From a virus: DNA of 29,490 nucleotides. The notes below the pieces were generated by a model, which did no database searches, was not told where the DNA came from, and worked only from the letters and a program-made list of their open reading frames with translations. The translations under genes were made by a program, and so were the position numbers. The stretch spans positions 1-29,490 of the IMG/VR virus record IMGVR_UViG_3300032213_002590, one strand, 5' to 3'. The number at the start of each line of letters is the position of its first letter. Within the stretch, counting starts at the first letter, position 1. This document shows, piece by piece, positions 8,016-15,962 of this stretch.

Positions 8016-8033
8016 TAATCACTATTTACGGAG
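8016..8033 (+). promoter_or_regulatory. shared leader element upstream of the 182-aa membrane protein
   Basis: TAATCACTATTTACGGAG lies 9 bp before the ATG at 8043. Similar leaders precede the genes at 8643 (8616-8634) and 18996 (18969-18987), with a common core TTTACRGG. It includes the likely ribosome site (CGGAG); the AT-rich part could be a translation enhancer or a late promoter -10 region. Confidence 0.45.
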
Positions 8034-8042
8034 TAGTGCTAT

Positions 8043-8591
8043 ATGGCACGCAAGTTTACTCTTCAGATCAACTCGAATCTGAAGCACTCCATGTCAAAGC
8101 AAGAGCTGACCGATGACCTTTCGGCAGTACTTGCAGCAGCGACATGGGTTCTGCCCTCAACTCTCTTGAACCTGAATGGCTATGCAGGTCTCGGAGTCGC
8201 GTTCGCATCGACATGGGGCATCGGTGCTTTGTTCAACATCCCAGGTCTTCGCCGTGCAGCGTGGGCATTGGGTGCGGTTCATCTTGCTTATACAGCAGGT
8301 CGCAAGCCAATCGAAGATTTGCTTGGACAACCTCTCTGGCGCATGGATGAAACAGCTACAGTAGTAGAAGCAGCACCAGCGTCAACGACTACTGGTGGTC
8401 TCGCAGCAGCTATGCAAGCAGGCGCACGTATGACACAACTGCCAAACGGCACATACGCACCTAGCTATGATGGTATGATGGATCGTTTTGCACCAGAGTA
8501 TGCTTCGACAGGTCTCGAAGGCTATAGCGATGGTTACGATTCACCAAATGCTGTAAACAATGCTCCAATGTTCTCATCTAGCCCATTCTAA
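8043..8591 (+). CDS. multi-pass membrane protein, probable virion component
   Basis: A 182-aa protein. The N-terminus is basic (RKFTLQINSNLKHSMSK). Hydrophobic segments at about 26-45, 47-64 and 70-83 suggest two or three membrane passes, and the C-terminal 80 residues are hydrophilic and Ala/Ser/Tyr-rich. It is preceded by a 37-bp gap with a leader resembling those of the candidate capsid gene and the histone-like gene, so it may be abundantly made. No family was recognised. Confidence 0.8.
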   Translation: MARKFTLQINSNLKHSMSKQELTDDLSAVLAAATWVLPSTLLNLNGYAGLGVAFASTWGIGALFNIPGLRRAAWALGAVHLAYTAGRKPIEDLLGQPLWRMDETATVVEAAPASTTTGGLAAAMQAGARMTQLPNGTYAPSYDGMMDRFAPEYASTGLEGYSDGYDSPNAVNNAPMFSSSPF

Positions 8592-8615
8592 GCTAGATAA
8601 CTCAGTCACTAATTA

Positions 8616-8634
8616 TTATTCATCATTTACAGGG
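8616..8634 (+). promoter_or_regulatory. shared leader element upstream of the candidate capsid gene
   Basis: TTATTCATCATTTACAGGG, 8 bp before the ATG at 8643. It is nearly the same as the leader at 18969-18987 (TTATTCACTTTTACAGGAG). It provides the likely ribosome site CAGGG and an AT-rich upstream part, within a 51-bp gap in otherwise tightly packed DNA. Confidence 0.5.
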
Positions 8635-8642
8635 TAATTGCG

Positions 8643-9257
8643 ATGTCGCAAATCGTTCCTGATGGTTTCGGACTACCACCAGCTGGTGCCACCGTCCAGA
8701 ATACATGGGCTATTGGTCATGACGCGGTTCTGATCAATCCAGCCACAGCTCTTGATTCGTCGTACACATTCTTTGATCAATCAGCATCGAAGAGTACGAC
8801 TTATCGCACGAGCGTTCTTTCAGTACTTGCACAACAACGTGCAGTGTACATCAAGGCTCTTCAGCTCAACCACAACCTTGCGTTCGCTGCAAACGAAAGC
8901 GAGCCAGCAGGTTCACAGACTGAAGGCTTTAACCGATTCTCTTTTGTCCAGATCACAATTCTTGGCAAGAGCGAAGACCGCTTCACACTTGAGGATCTCG
9001 TACCATTCTCCTTCATCAACGTGCAGGGAACGGTAACAGCTCAACTCAAGTACGCTCCGATTTTTGTTCTTCCAGAGCCAATCGAAGTTCCAAAGGGTGG
9101 TGACATTCAGATCACTCTTCTCCCGAACTCTGGCTACACGACAGCAGCATCGGCAGCAACAAATCCTCACCTTCCAAACGCTGGCTTCACGACATCAAAC
9201 CGTGGATTCAACGTTACGCTGAAGTACTGGGGTGCTCAGAGCCGTCCAACTGCCTAA
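8643..9257 (+). CDS. candidate major capsid protein (small all-beta protein)
   Basis: A 204-aa protein with no membrane segment and many alternating hydrophobic strands (FSFVQITILGK, VTAQLKYAPIFVL, GDIQITLLP, FNVTLKYWG). A Pro/Gly-rich turn (EPIEVPKGGDIQ) precedes a strand, as is common in jelly-roll capsid proteins. The context supports a capsid role: it is the first of three adjacent beta-rich proteins, it has its own leader, and a strong hairpin follows. No sequence-level family match is claimed. A spike, penton or cement protein is the main alternative. Confidence 0.55.
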   Translation: MSQIVPDGFGLPPAGATVQNTWAIGHDAVLINPATALDSSYTFFDQSASKSTTYRTSVLSVLAQQRAVYIKALQLNHNLAFAANESEPAGSQTEGFNRFSFVQITILGKSEDRFTLEDLVPFSFINVQGTVTAQLKYAPIFVLPEPIEVPKGGDIQITLLPNSGYTTAASAATNPHLPNAGFTTSNRGFNVTLKYWGAQSRPTA

Positions 9258-9319
9258 TGCAGTTTGGATTGTTGTGGGTATCAGCTCAATCGGCCTACAA
9301 CTCAACATCGCTATCAACA

Positions 9320-9351
9320 ACCGTGGCGGATCGGATAACATCCGCCACGGT
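9320..9351 (+). other. strong RNA hairpin between two structural genes
   Basis: A perfect 12-bp GC-rich stem, ACCGTGGCGGAT (9320-9331) with ATCCGCCACGGT (9340-9351), and an 8-nt loop. No T run follows, so a classical terminator is unlikely. It lies in the 128-bp gap after the candidate capsid gene. It may protect the 3' end of the capsid message, or reduce read-through so that the capsid protein is made in excess. Confidence 0.75.
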
Positions 9352-9385
9352 GATAGCGGTAAATTTCCTAACCAACTGAAGTATT

Positions 9386-9811
9386 ATGGAACCGATTACT
9401 CTAATCCCAGCGTCGAATCTTTACGTGTGGACGCTGAAGAACAACATCGTATCAGCGTCAACACCAGCAGATACGACTTTCAAGACACCAGGATTTGATA
9501 TTGATGTGGTATCGGTTCGAGGTGCGTTTTATAACACCACGGGTGCTATCCTTCCAACCAGCACAAACCGTGATAAAATCATGCTGCAAATCGTAGCTGG
9601 TGATACGTCAGCGCAACTTGCATCTACAGCAGCAGATGTATTTGGCTTCTTGTCTATGTGGTATGATTCTAACAACAACGTGCCACAATTCACACTTGCA
9701 AGCAATACAAACTACCAAGTTGTTTTCTCTGTTGATACGTCAACGGCAGTATTCGGCGCAACATATCCGATTCGCTGCGAATTGCAGTTCATTGGCAAGA
9801 AGAAGCAATAA
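9386..9811 (+). CDS. small all-beta structural protein, 141 aa
   Basis: A 141-aa protein dominated by predicted strands (NLYVWTLKNNIVSAS, DKIMLQIVAG, YQVVFSVD, YPIRCELQFIG) with a short basic tail (KKKQ). It starts with ATG 9386 after the hairpin gap and ends 11 bp before the next gene. Size and strand density suit a jelly-roll or immunoglobulin-like capsid or decoration protein. The longer frame starting at 9232 overlaps the capsid candidate and is rejected. Function inferred from context only. Confidence 0.7.
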   Translation: MEPITLIPASNLYVWTLKNNIVSASTPADTTFKTPGFDIDVVSVRGAFYNTTGAILPTSTNRDKIMLQIVAGDTSAQLASTAADVFGFLSMWYDSNNNVPQFTLASNTNYQVVFSVDTSTAVFGATYPIRCELQFIGKKKQ

Positions 9812-9822
9812 TAGAGGCAACA

Positions 9823-10578
9823 ATGCTCGACCACAATCGAATCGAGAAACTTCTCCAAACCCCGGTGTATGACATCCGCACGGCATACTGGTTTTCAACG
9901 ACGGATACAAATCCGACGTTTCAAGAAAACTGGGTTCCTGATGCCAATGCTGGATATTGGCAGACTAATGGGAGTGGAATTGTCGAGCATGACAACCTAT
10001 CTCAAATGCCGACGAGTCCAGGCTCAGACGCATTGGCAGCAAGTCCGTATAGTACACGGCTTAGACCAATGACTGATACGCGCTATCTGCAAACAGCGAG
10101 TAAGGTTGTAGTCACAAAGATTCACTTCCGCGCATACGACCATCGTCTGCCAGGCTCTGCGTATCAGGACGCTGCAACAAACACGGCGATTGATAACAGT
10201 CTTTGCACCTATAGCAGCTATGTAGTGTCACGCTTCCGTGATGGACTTATCAGCGACTGGTCAAACAACTGGTTTCGTCCAGCGTTTATCATCGGTGGTG
10301 TCAACATTCTACGTGACTTGGCTCTTCCAGCTATCGGTTCAACGGACGAGTTTGGCAATCTCTTGACATACAATCTTGGTGATATGTCTGTTGGTATTCC
10401 ATGCCCGTGGGAATTCAACGATATGTATGCTGTGATCAACAACTCAGACGGTCAACAAGTCGTTACAGCACCACAAGTCTATGCACAACTTGTTCAGTAT
10501 ATTCCAGATACAGGACGATATGTGCGCTATCCAGTAAAGTGTATCGCAGAATTTGCAGTAGCACAAGGTGATCGTTAA
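9823..10578 (+). CDS. beta-rich structural protein, 251 aa
   Basis: A 251-aa soluble protein, aromatic-rich and with many short strands. It ends in a strand-like RYPVKCIAEFAVAQ resembling the YPIRCELQFIG end of the preceding protein (pattern YPhrC.h.F), which hints at a shared fold. GAGG precedes the ATG. Together with the proteins at 8643 and 9386 it forms a trio in which one or two could be capsid subunits, as in phages with paired single-jelly-roll capsid proteins. This is inference from size, composition and order. Confidence 0.7.
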   Translation: MLDHNRIEKLLQTPVYDIRTAYWFSTTDTNPTFQENWVPDANAGYWQTNGSGIVEHDNLSQMPTSPGSDALAASPYSTRLRPMTDTRYLQTASKVVVTKIHFRAYDHRLPGSAYQDAATNTAIDNSLCTYSSYVVSRFRDGLISDWSNNWFRPAFIIGGVNILRDLALPAIGSTDEFGNLLTYNLGDMSVGIPCPWEFNDMYAVINNSDGQQVVTAPQVYAQLVQYIPDTGRYVRYPVKCIAEFAVAQGDR

Positions 10579-10580
10579 TA

Positions 10581-11036
10581 ATGGCACTGACATCAAAGCA
10601 AGTAGCCGAACTCGCTAATGCAGCAGTTGAAACAATGCGCCCACGTTTCAAGAGCATTGATCCTAAAATGTGGAAGCGTGTACTTGTTGCACTCGCCTGG
10701 CATGAATCTAAGTTCGATCCAAAGGCTAAGAACAAAAAAAGTTCTGCACGAGGACTAATGCAGATTCTAAAAGGCACACAACTGGACATAGAGCGTCGTT
10801 TGCGTATGACACCACAAAGTAATGACAAGCTCGATGATCCAGGCTACAGTATGCTGTTAGCATCGTACTACTTGGCATGGTTGTACATCAACAAGGCGAA
10901 ACGCTCTTGGGATCGTGCGATCGTAGCCTACAATCAAGGTCATTACAACCTTTCACAAGCTGGAGAAACCTATCGACGCTTGATTTGGAAGGCTTACAAT
11001 GAGCAAGATTGGAATCAAACAAGCCCTTTCGCATAA
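10581..11036 (+). CDS. lytic transglycosylase (SLT-like)
   Basis: A 151-aa protein covering a lysozyme-fold soluble lytic transglycosylase domain. The catalytic Glu is in AWHESKFDP (E42), followed by ARGLMQI (56-62) and AYNQG (116-120), the usual three landmarks of the family in the right order. It would cleave the glycan strands of peptidoglycan. There is no signal peptide, and it sits inside the structural block, so it is more likely a virion-associated entry enzyme than the endolysin. The start lies 2 bp after the previous stop. Confidence 0.93.
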   Translation: MALTSKQVAELANAAVETMRPRFKSIDPKMWKRVLVALAWHESKFDPKAKNKKSSARGLMQILKGTQLDIERRLRMTPQSNDKLDDPGYSMLLASYYLAWLYINKAKRSWDRAIVAYNQGHYNLSQAGETYRRLIWKAYNEQDWNQTSPFA

Positions 11037-11055
11037 CTATTAGGAAGCCCCTCCT

Positions 11056-12033
11056 ATGAGCCTCAAAGAAATTATTGCTGAGAAGAACGGTACGGAAAAG
11101 CGCAAGAATCGCGTTAATCCTCTGCGTTTTCGCAAAGACGTACAGTATGAATATGGTGAGCTGGTCAAAGATTCGGCACTGGATAACCCAGAATGGCGAG
11201 TCAAGCCAGTTATTCGCCCAGGTCAGTACTTCTTGGATAAAGGCTGTAGGACGATCCCTGAGTATCTGGACACAAATCCAGACGCACTTCGTCCTGATCG
11301 CATCTTTACGTTCTACATGATCGGTATTGGTGGTCGTCGGACGTACTTGTATCAGCAAAATCCTGGCGTTCCACAAGCACCAGAAGCTCAAGGCATGGCA
11401 GTTATGAACGATCAAATCTCTGCTGTTCCTGCTCACATGACAATTCCACAAGCTGAACAACCACAAGATCAATCACAACCGATTGATTTGTCGATGATCG
11501 GCACTATGGTACGTGAATCGCTTGAGATTGTTAAAGAGACAAACAGAGACCTTACACGTCAACTTGAACAGTTCCGCACTCAAGAAAGCAATATGCGTCA
11601 GTACTACGAAGAACTCGTAGCAGGGATGCAGCGTGAATTGATCCAGACGAAGCAGGCTCTCGAAGAAGCTAAGGCAGAAAAGAAGGCCGTTGAGGATGAA
11701 TACAACATTCGCAACGAGTATCAGACCCAGGTTAACGGATTGCAGGACAAGATACGCGCAGATGAAGGCAGCCTAGGACTACGTGACATCATCGGCATAC
11801 TGCCTCACGTGATGCCTCTGATTACTCAGCTCTTCAACCGACCAGCGCAGCCACAGTATGTTCCTTACCCTACTAGCGGTAACGGTTATCCTCCTATGCA
11901 AGCAGGTGTCCCGGTGAATATGCCTGGTACGCCACAAAACGGAGCTTATCCGACGATGCAGACAATGGGCAACGGTATGCAATCGGTAAATCCGAATATG
12001 CCTACAGCCAATGTTGTGTCGAAGGAGGCCTAA
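11056..12033 (+). CDS. coiled-coil structural protein, 325 aa
   Basis: A 325-aa protein in three parts. Residues 1-100 are a basic, mixed domain. Residues about 150-235 form a long coiled coil (RQLEQFRTQESNMRQ, QTKQALEEAKAEKKAVEDE). After a short hydrophobic helix (IIGILPHVMPLITQLF, 245-260) the last 65 residues are Pro/Gly/Asn/Met-rich and disordered. The leader AGGAAGCCCCTCCT before the ATG resembles that of the gene at 16241. It could be a scaffold, spike-stalk or DNA-delivery protein; no family was recognised. Confidence 0.8.
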   Translation: MSLKEIIAEKNGTEKRKNRVNPLRFRKDVQYEYGELVKDSALDNPEWRVKPVIRPGQYFLDKGCRTIPEYLDTNPDALRPDRIFTFYMIGIGGRRTYLYQQNPGVPQAPEAQGMAVMNDQISAVPAHMTIPQAEQPQDQSQPIDLSMIGTMVRESLEIVKETNRDLTRQLEQFRTQESNMRQYYEELVAGMQRELIQTKQALEEAKAEKKAVEDEYNIRNEYQTQVNGLQDKIRADEGSLGLRDIIGILPHVMPLITQLFNRPAQPQYVPYPTSGNGYPPMQAGVPVNMPGTPQNGAYPTMQTMGNGMQSVNPNMPTANVVSKEA

Positions 12034-12351
12034 ATGCGTACACTCAACCGAACCGTTCTGGCTAAGGACTTGCCTGATTGGGCAGTAAAATCCTTTGAGA
12101 ATATCGACTACGATTCACTGAATAGCCTAACACGAGTATCGTTGCTTGCAAGCCTGAAGATGTGGTGCAATTCGCAACCACAGCGCAGAAGCAACTACGA
12201 TGCTGTAGAGAAGTCTACGCCTATCCCACAAGATTTGGCTAACGTGATCAACATGGTAGACTTCAACAAGATGACTCGTGAATCAACGATGATCGCTAAA
12301 TCTTTTCTTACAAATCAACTATGGCTTTTCGCACCAAAGTACAAGGGCTAA
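12034..12351 (+). CDS. hypothetical protein, 105 aa
   Basis: A soluble, mostly helical 105-aa protein starting directly after the previous stop (TAAATG), with GGAGG upstream at 12025-12029. No motif or family was recognised. Its last 31 bases overlap a tiny membrane-protein gene at 12321 in another frame. Confidence 0.7.
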   Translation: MRTLNRTVLAKDLPDWAVKSFENIDYDSLNSLTRVSLLASLKMWCNSQPQRRSNYDAVEKSTPIPQDLANVINMVDFNKMTRESTMIAKSFLTNQLWLFAPKYKG

Positions 12352-12434
12352 AGCAAGTCGGACACATCGTGATCCGTATTCTTGCTGCTGCTGGAGTGCT
12401 TTGGGGTAGTCTAAGCCTTATCTCAGCGTGGTAA
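12321..12434 (+). CDS. tiny membrane protein, 37 aa
   Basis: A short frame starting ATGGCTTTTCGC with a basic N-terminus (MAFRTKVQGLKQVGH) and one hydrophobic segment (IVIRILAAAGVLWGSLSLIS). It overlaps the preceding gene by 31 bp and ends 2 bp before the next ATG at 12437. It fills an otherwise empty 85-bp gap, and charge plus topology fit a single-pass membrane peptide, so I think it is real. Possible roles are a minor virion membrane protein or part of a lysis set. Confidence 0.55.
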   Translation: MAFRTKVQGLKQVGHIVIRILAAAGVLWGSLSLISAW

Positions 12435-12436
12435 TT

Positions 12437-12778
12437 ATGTCAGATAGCCGTCACATTCGTCGCAACCTGCGTTCTTTCCTCCGTATTTCTGCTCTGCTTG
12501 CTACAATCATTGTAGTAGGCTCCGTGATCGGGGACTCAGAAGCTATGCGTGTGCTGTTTATCGCTGCACAGGCCGTATTTGCTACCACTGCGATCGCTAC
12601 AATGGCTCAATGGGCGTTCACTAGCCTGAATTTCACTGAGCAGCGGTGCAAGCAGTACGAAGAATCCGTTGATGAAATCATTGTCGCAGCCCGTGTACGA
12701 ACACTGGGCATGATTTACATTGGAGTGTCGATTGTGGTAGGCCTGGTCTACTTCGCGACCTACAGGGGCGCGTTCTGA
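12437..12778 (+). CDS. three-pass membrane protein, holin-like candidate
   Basis: A 113-aa protein with a basic N-terminus (SDSRHIRRNLRSF), hydrophobic segments at about 16-33, 39-61 and 90-108, and a short polar loop. ATG 12437 is preferred to GTG 12428. Its stop overlaps the following CHAP gene (TGATGG). A small multi-pass membrane protein immediately upstream of a cell-wall hydrolase is the usual layout for a holin, but it may equally be a virion membrane protein in this membrane-protein-rich block. Confidence 0.7.
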   Translation: MSDSRHIRRNLRSFLRISALLATIIVVGSVIGDSEAMRVLFIAAQAVFATTAIATMAQWAFTSLNFTEQRCKQYEESVDEIIVAARVRTLGMIYIGVSIVVGLVYFATYRGAF

Positions 12779-13404
12779 TGGACTTTCGTCGCCCACTGAA
12801 GCAAATACGCCTTGCAATGTACATCATTGCAGGGCTTTTAGTGCTTTTGTGGGGTACAGTCATGGCTATCGCATCTGTTCCTCGCTACTCGGCTCAAATG
12901 CCGCCTAAGTATGTTGAACAGGTCATAAAAAATGGATTATCCGACGTAGGGAAAATCGAATATACTGGACGCAACGACGGCAAGCATATTGACAGATATG
13001 CACGAACCGTTGGTATGCCTTTAGGTTCGGCTTACTGCTACGCTGCTATCTATACCTGGTCTAGCGATGCAGCTCATTGCCAGGCACTTGGCAACCCACT
13101 TCCTCGTACTGGCTCGACACAGACGGCATTCACTGTCGCTTCTAAAACATTTGCAGCCTCTAAGTACACGTCGGCTCGTCGTGGGGACATTCTGATATGG
13201 CGCATACCACGTAAGTGGCTTGGTCATGCAGCTCTTATCACTCGTGTACGTCCAGATGGTCTGCTAGAGACGATTGAGGCTAACACATCACGCGGTGGCA
13301 GTGGTGACCAGCGCGATGGTGGTGGCGTATGGACTAAACGTAGATTTATCAATCGAGGACTCGGACGTATGATCGTCCGTGGTCTTATCGGAATAGGCGC
13401 ATAA
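12778..13404 (+). CDS. membrane-anchored CHAP-like peptidoglycan amidase/peptidase
   Basis: A 208-aa protein. Residues about 13-33 form an N-terminal signal-anchor. The CHAP/NlpC-like domain follows, with catalytic Cys in GSAYCYAA (C87), the GDILIW strand (136-141), His in GHAAL (H150) and Glu in IEANTS (E167). It should cut peptide bonds or the amide bond in peptidoglycan from the periplasmic side. It follows the holin-like gene directly. Because the anchor is N-terminal it differs from the second CHAP protein at 17021. Either may be the endolysin; the other may serve entry. Confidence 0.88.
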   Translation: MDFRRPLKQIRLAMYIIAGLLVLLWGTVMAIASVPRYSAQMPPKYVEQVIKNGLSDVGKIEYTGRNDGKHIDRYARTVGMPLGSAYCYAAIYTWSSDAAHCQALGNPLPRTGSTQTAFTVASKTFAASKYTSARRGDILIWRIPRKWLGHAALITRVRPDGLLETIEANTSRGGSGDQRDGGGVWTKRRFINRGLGRMIVRGLIGIGA

Positions 13405-14666
13405 TGGAAAGAGGCATATTTGTCCCGATGATGATTCCTGCCTTCCCAGACAACCCTTGTGGTGGTGGTGGGACAGGTACGGTCACGTCGGTAGCACTTA
13501 CGGCTCCTGCGATTTTCGCAGTGGCAAATAGTCCAGTGACAACGGCTGGATCGCTGGATATTACGCTTGTTAATCAAAGCCCGAACCGTGTATTTGCATC
13601 TCCTACGACGGCTCCAGCAGCTCCACCGACGTTCAGGACGCTGGTAGCTGCTGATCTTGGCACTGGTACGGCTACAGTCAACACGGTTCTTCGTGGTGAC
13701 ATGACCTGGGGTGACGCAACTGCTATTGTAGGCTGGACACCAAGCCTCAATACAAGCTCGCCTAACAACACCGTAAACGCTTCGCGCTTGCTTGTCAATA
13801 GCACAAGCGTCAATGGCGATGCGGTGATCCAGCCTAAAGGCACTGGGGCATTGATTGGTGATCTGCCTGATGGCACGTCTGCTGGTGGCAATAAGCGAGG
13901 TACGTATGCAGTGGATTTACAGCTTGATCGTACCAATGCTAATCAAGTTGCTTTAGGTAATTATTCAGCTCTGATTGCTGGTTATCAAAATCGTGCAGAG
14001 GGTGTGTACTCAGCTGTTCTCGGTGGTGTGTCCAATTTTGTTAATGGATCATCGAGTATTATTCTTGGTGGATCTAGTAATACGATCGCATCAAACAGCG
14101 GAGCCATATTGTCTGGTTCTAGCCATAGCATAACAGCTGAATTTGCAACCATTGTCGGCGGAGGCGGAGGCGTTGCTAACGCATACAATCAAAAGGTATA
14201 TTCTGCCGCAGCTGGTCAGGCAAGTGGGACGAGACAGCAGGAGGAATACATTGTCACTCGCTCGACAACTTCTGGTATTGATGGTAATACCTTAGTAGAA
14301 TTGACCTGCAATGGTTCTGCTCCGTTATTTGCAAGCACTCCCAATCAAATAAGCGTTAGCAATAATGCCGTATATGCTTTTAGGGGTATAGTAGCTGCCT
14401 ATGGAGCAGACACAAATGCTGGTACAAGATACACTTACTGCGCTGAATTTAAGGGAGTTGTCCGTAGGTTGAACGCTGCGACTATCACCTTAGTCGGTTG
14501 TCCTACTGTAACTGTTTTAGCAGATGATAGTTCATCAAAACTTGTATTTGATATACAGGTTGATACAGTTAATAACGCGCTAAGGTTGCTAGGACAAAAT
14601 AATGTTGGCATTAATGCCTATGGCGTTTGGAACGCGCACGTTCAACTCACTAAAATTGGCTTCTAA
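13404..14666 (+). CDS. spike/fibre protein with YadA-head-like repeats (copy 1)
   Basis: A 420-aa protein. The N-terminus has GGGGTGTVTSVALTAP, typical of phage fibre proteins. A segment at about 119-188 (PNNTVNASRLLV, QPKGTGAL, GGNKRGTYAVDLQ) is nearly the same in the next gene. Residues about 185-255 are YadA/Hep_Hag-type repeats (GNYSALIAGYQN, GVYSAVLGGVSN, SSSIILGGSSN), which form trimeric left-handed beta-rolls. The C-terminal 140 residues are beta-rich and probably the receptor-binding or trimerisation domain. Likely host adsorption. The opposite strand is open over long stretches but codes for nothing recognisable. Confidence 0.88.
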   Translation: MERGIFVPMMIPAFPDNPCGGGGTGTVTSVALTAPAIFAVANSPVTTAGSLDITLVNQSPNRVFASPTTAPAAPPTFRTLVAADLGTGTATVNTVLRGDMTWGDATAIVGWTPSLNTSSPNNTVNASRLLVNSTSVNGDAVIQPKGTGALIGDLPDGTSAGGNKRGTYAVDLQLDRTNANQVALGNYSALIAGYQNRAEGVYSAVLGGVSNFVNGSSSIILGGSSNTIASNSGAILSGSSHSITAEFATIVGGGGGVANAYNQKVYSAAAGQASGTRQQEEYIVTRSTTSGIDGNTLVELTCNGSAPLFASTPNQISVSNNAVYAFRGIVAAYGADTNAGTRYTYCAEFKGVVRRLNAATITLVGCPTVTVLADDSSSKLVFDIQVDTVNNALRLLGQNNVGINAYGVWNAHVQLTKIGF

Positions 14667-14668
14667 TC

Positions 14669-15958
14669 ATGCCTAAAGTAAATTACGTTCAGCCGTGTGG
14701 CGGATCTGACATTACTATTACGTACCCTTCGACGAGCGGTACGCTTGCACTGAGCGGTGCTGGATTGACTGGTTTCATTCCTTCGCAGAACACTGCTGCT
14801 CCGAATAACACTGTAAACGCATCACGTTTGCTTGTCGATGCTACAACTGCAAATGCTGATATAGTCTTGCAGCCTAAAGGATCGGGTGCATTCTTAGCAC
14901 AGCTGCCTGATAACGCCACTACGGGTGGTAACAAGCGTGGTTCGTATGCAGTTGATTTGCAAACCCAACGTACAGCTGCTAACCAAGTCGCTGCTGGTAA
15001 TAATAGCGTTATTGGTGGTGGTTACGCTAATCGTATTGACGGTCTGGGTACGGCAAGCGTTATTGCTGGTGGTAACTCTAACTTGCTACAGAACGCTGGT
15101 TATTCATCAATTCTTGGTGGTAACGCTAATGCGGTTTATGCTCAAAATTCATCCGTTGTTGGTGGTTCAGGAAACTATTGCAATAATCAATACTCTTCGG
15201 TCTTGGGTGGTTTTACTAATGCCAACCAAGGATATGTCGCTACTCTTATTTCTGGTGGCAACAATACAATCAACTCAGGTGCAGATTACGGATTGATTGG
15301 CTCAGGTACTAATAATAACGTTAACGCAGCGTATTCAAGTATCATCAACGGATCATCAAATAACAACAGCGCATCATACGTAAGTATAGTCACAGGTCAA
15401 TTTAATACAGCATCCACGGGTTCTTCTACCTATGGTCTTATCGCTGGTGCTTCTTGTGGCGTTTATCACGAAGGTGGGATAGCATTTGGTGTTGCGGCGG
15501 GTACAACTACAAACCACCAAAAAGTTTGGAGTTCAGGACTAGCTACTGGCAATTCAGGGGACGTACAACAAGCCGAGCATCATTTGTACACAACGACCAC
15601 TAATGGATCTAATGTAAATCTGACCATTGGAGGAGCCACGTTATCAAATACAACGTCTGTAGCGGTTCCCCTGAATGGCACATTTTTATTCAAGGCTATT
15701 GTTTCTTGCAAGAGGTCTCCGACTTCTACAGCTGACTTTGGAGCGTGGGAGGTAACTGGTCTAGCAGTCAATCTTGCTGGTACAGTTACACTCTTTGGTA
15801 CAACCGTCACTATTATCCACAGAACAAACGGCGGATACACGGTGAATGCCGTCGCAGACAACACAAACAAAACTGTCAATATCGTAGTACAGGGTGTTGC
15901 TGGTCATACTATCATTTGGTCGGCCTACGTAAACACTATTCGTTCAGTAACTGCATAA
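14669..15958 (+). CDS. spike/fibre protein with YadA-head-like repeats (copy 2)
   Basis: A 429-aa paralogue of the preceding protein, starting 2 bp after it. It shares the PNNTVNASRLLV...QPKGSGAF...GGNKRGSYAVDLQ segment (about 45-110). It has a longer run of head repeats at about 108-265 (GYSSILGGNAN, QYSSVLGGFTN, AYSSIINGSSN) and a C-terminal beta domain that differs from copy 1 but keeps a common layout (QKVWSSGLATG versus QKVYSAAAGQA). It lacks the GTVTSVALTAP start. Two different receptor-binding ends on a shared stem would broaden host range or form a heteromeric spike. Confidence 0.88.
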   Translation: MPKVNYVQPCGGSDITITYPSTSGTLALSGAGLTGFIPSQNTAAPNNTVNASRLLVDATTANADIVLQPKGSGAFLAQLPDNATTGGNKRGSYAVDLQTQRTAANQVAAGNNSVIGGGYANRIDGLGTASVIAGGNSNLLQNAGYSSILGGNANAVYAQNSSVVGGSGNYCNNQYSSVLGGFTNANQGYVATLISGGNNTINSGADYGLIGSGTNNNVNAAYSSIINGSSNNNSASYVSIVTGQFNTASTGSSTYGLIAGASCGVYHEGGIAFGVAAGTTTNHQKVWSSGLATGNSGDVQQAEHHLYTTTTNGSNVNLTIGGATLSNTTSVAVPLNGTFLFKAIVSCKRSPTSTADFGAWEVTGLAVNLAGTVTLFGTTVTIIHRTNGGYTVNAVADNTNKTVNIVVQGVAGHTIIWSAYVNTIRSVTA

Positions 15959-15962
15959 AACA

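Noticed and set aside
9232-9498. Plus-strand frame bridging the capsid candidate and the next gene
   Set aside because: It overlaps both neighbours and covers the strong hairpin; the ATG at 9386 in another frame gives a sensible beta-rich protein.
10888-11472. Long minus-strand open frame (194 codons)
   Set aside because: It lies fully across the transglycosylase and the coiled-coil gene, both well supported, and its translation shows no domain or plausible composition.
13574-13936. Several long minus-strand frames opposite the spike genes and the histone-like gene
   Set aside because: Repetitive, biased codons of the real genes keep the reverse frames open; products are low-complexity without ribosome sites.
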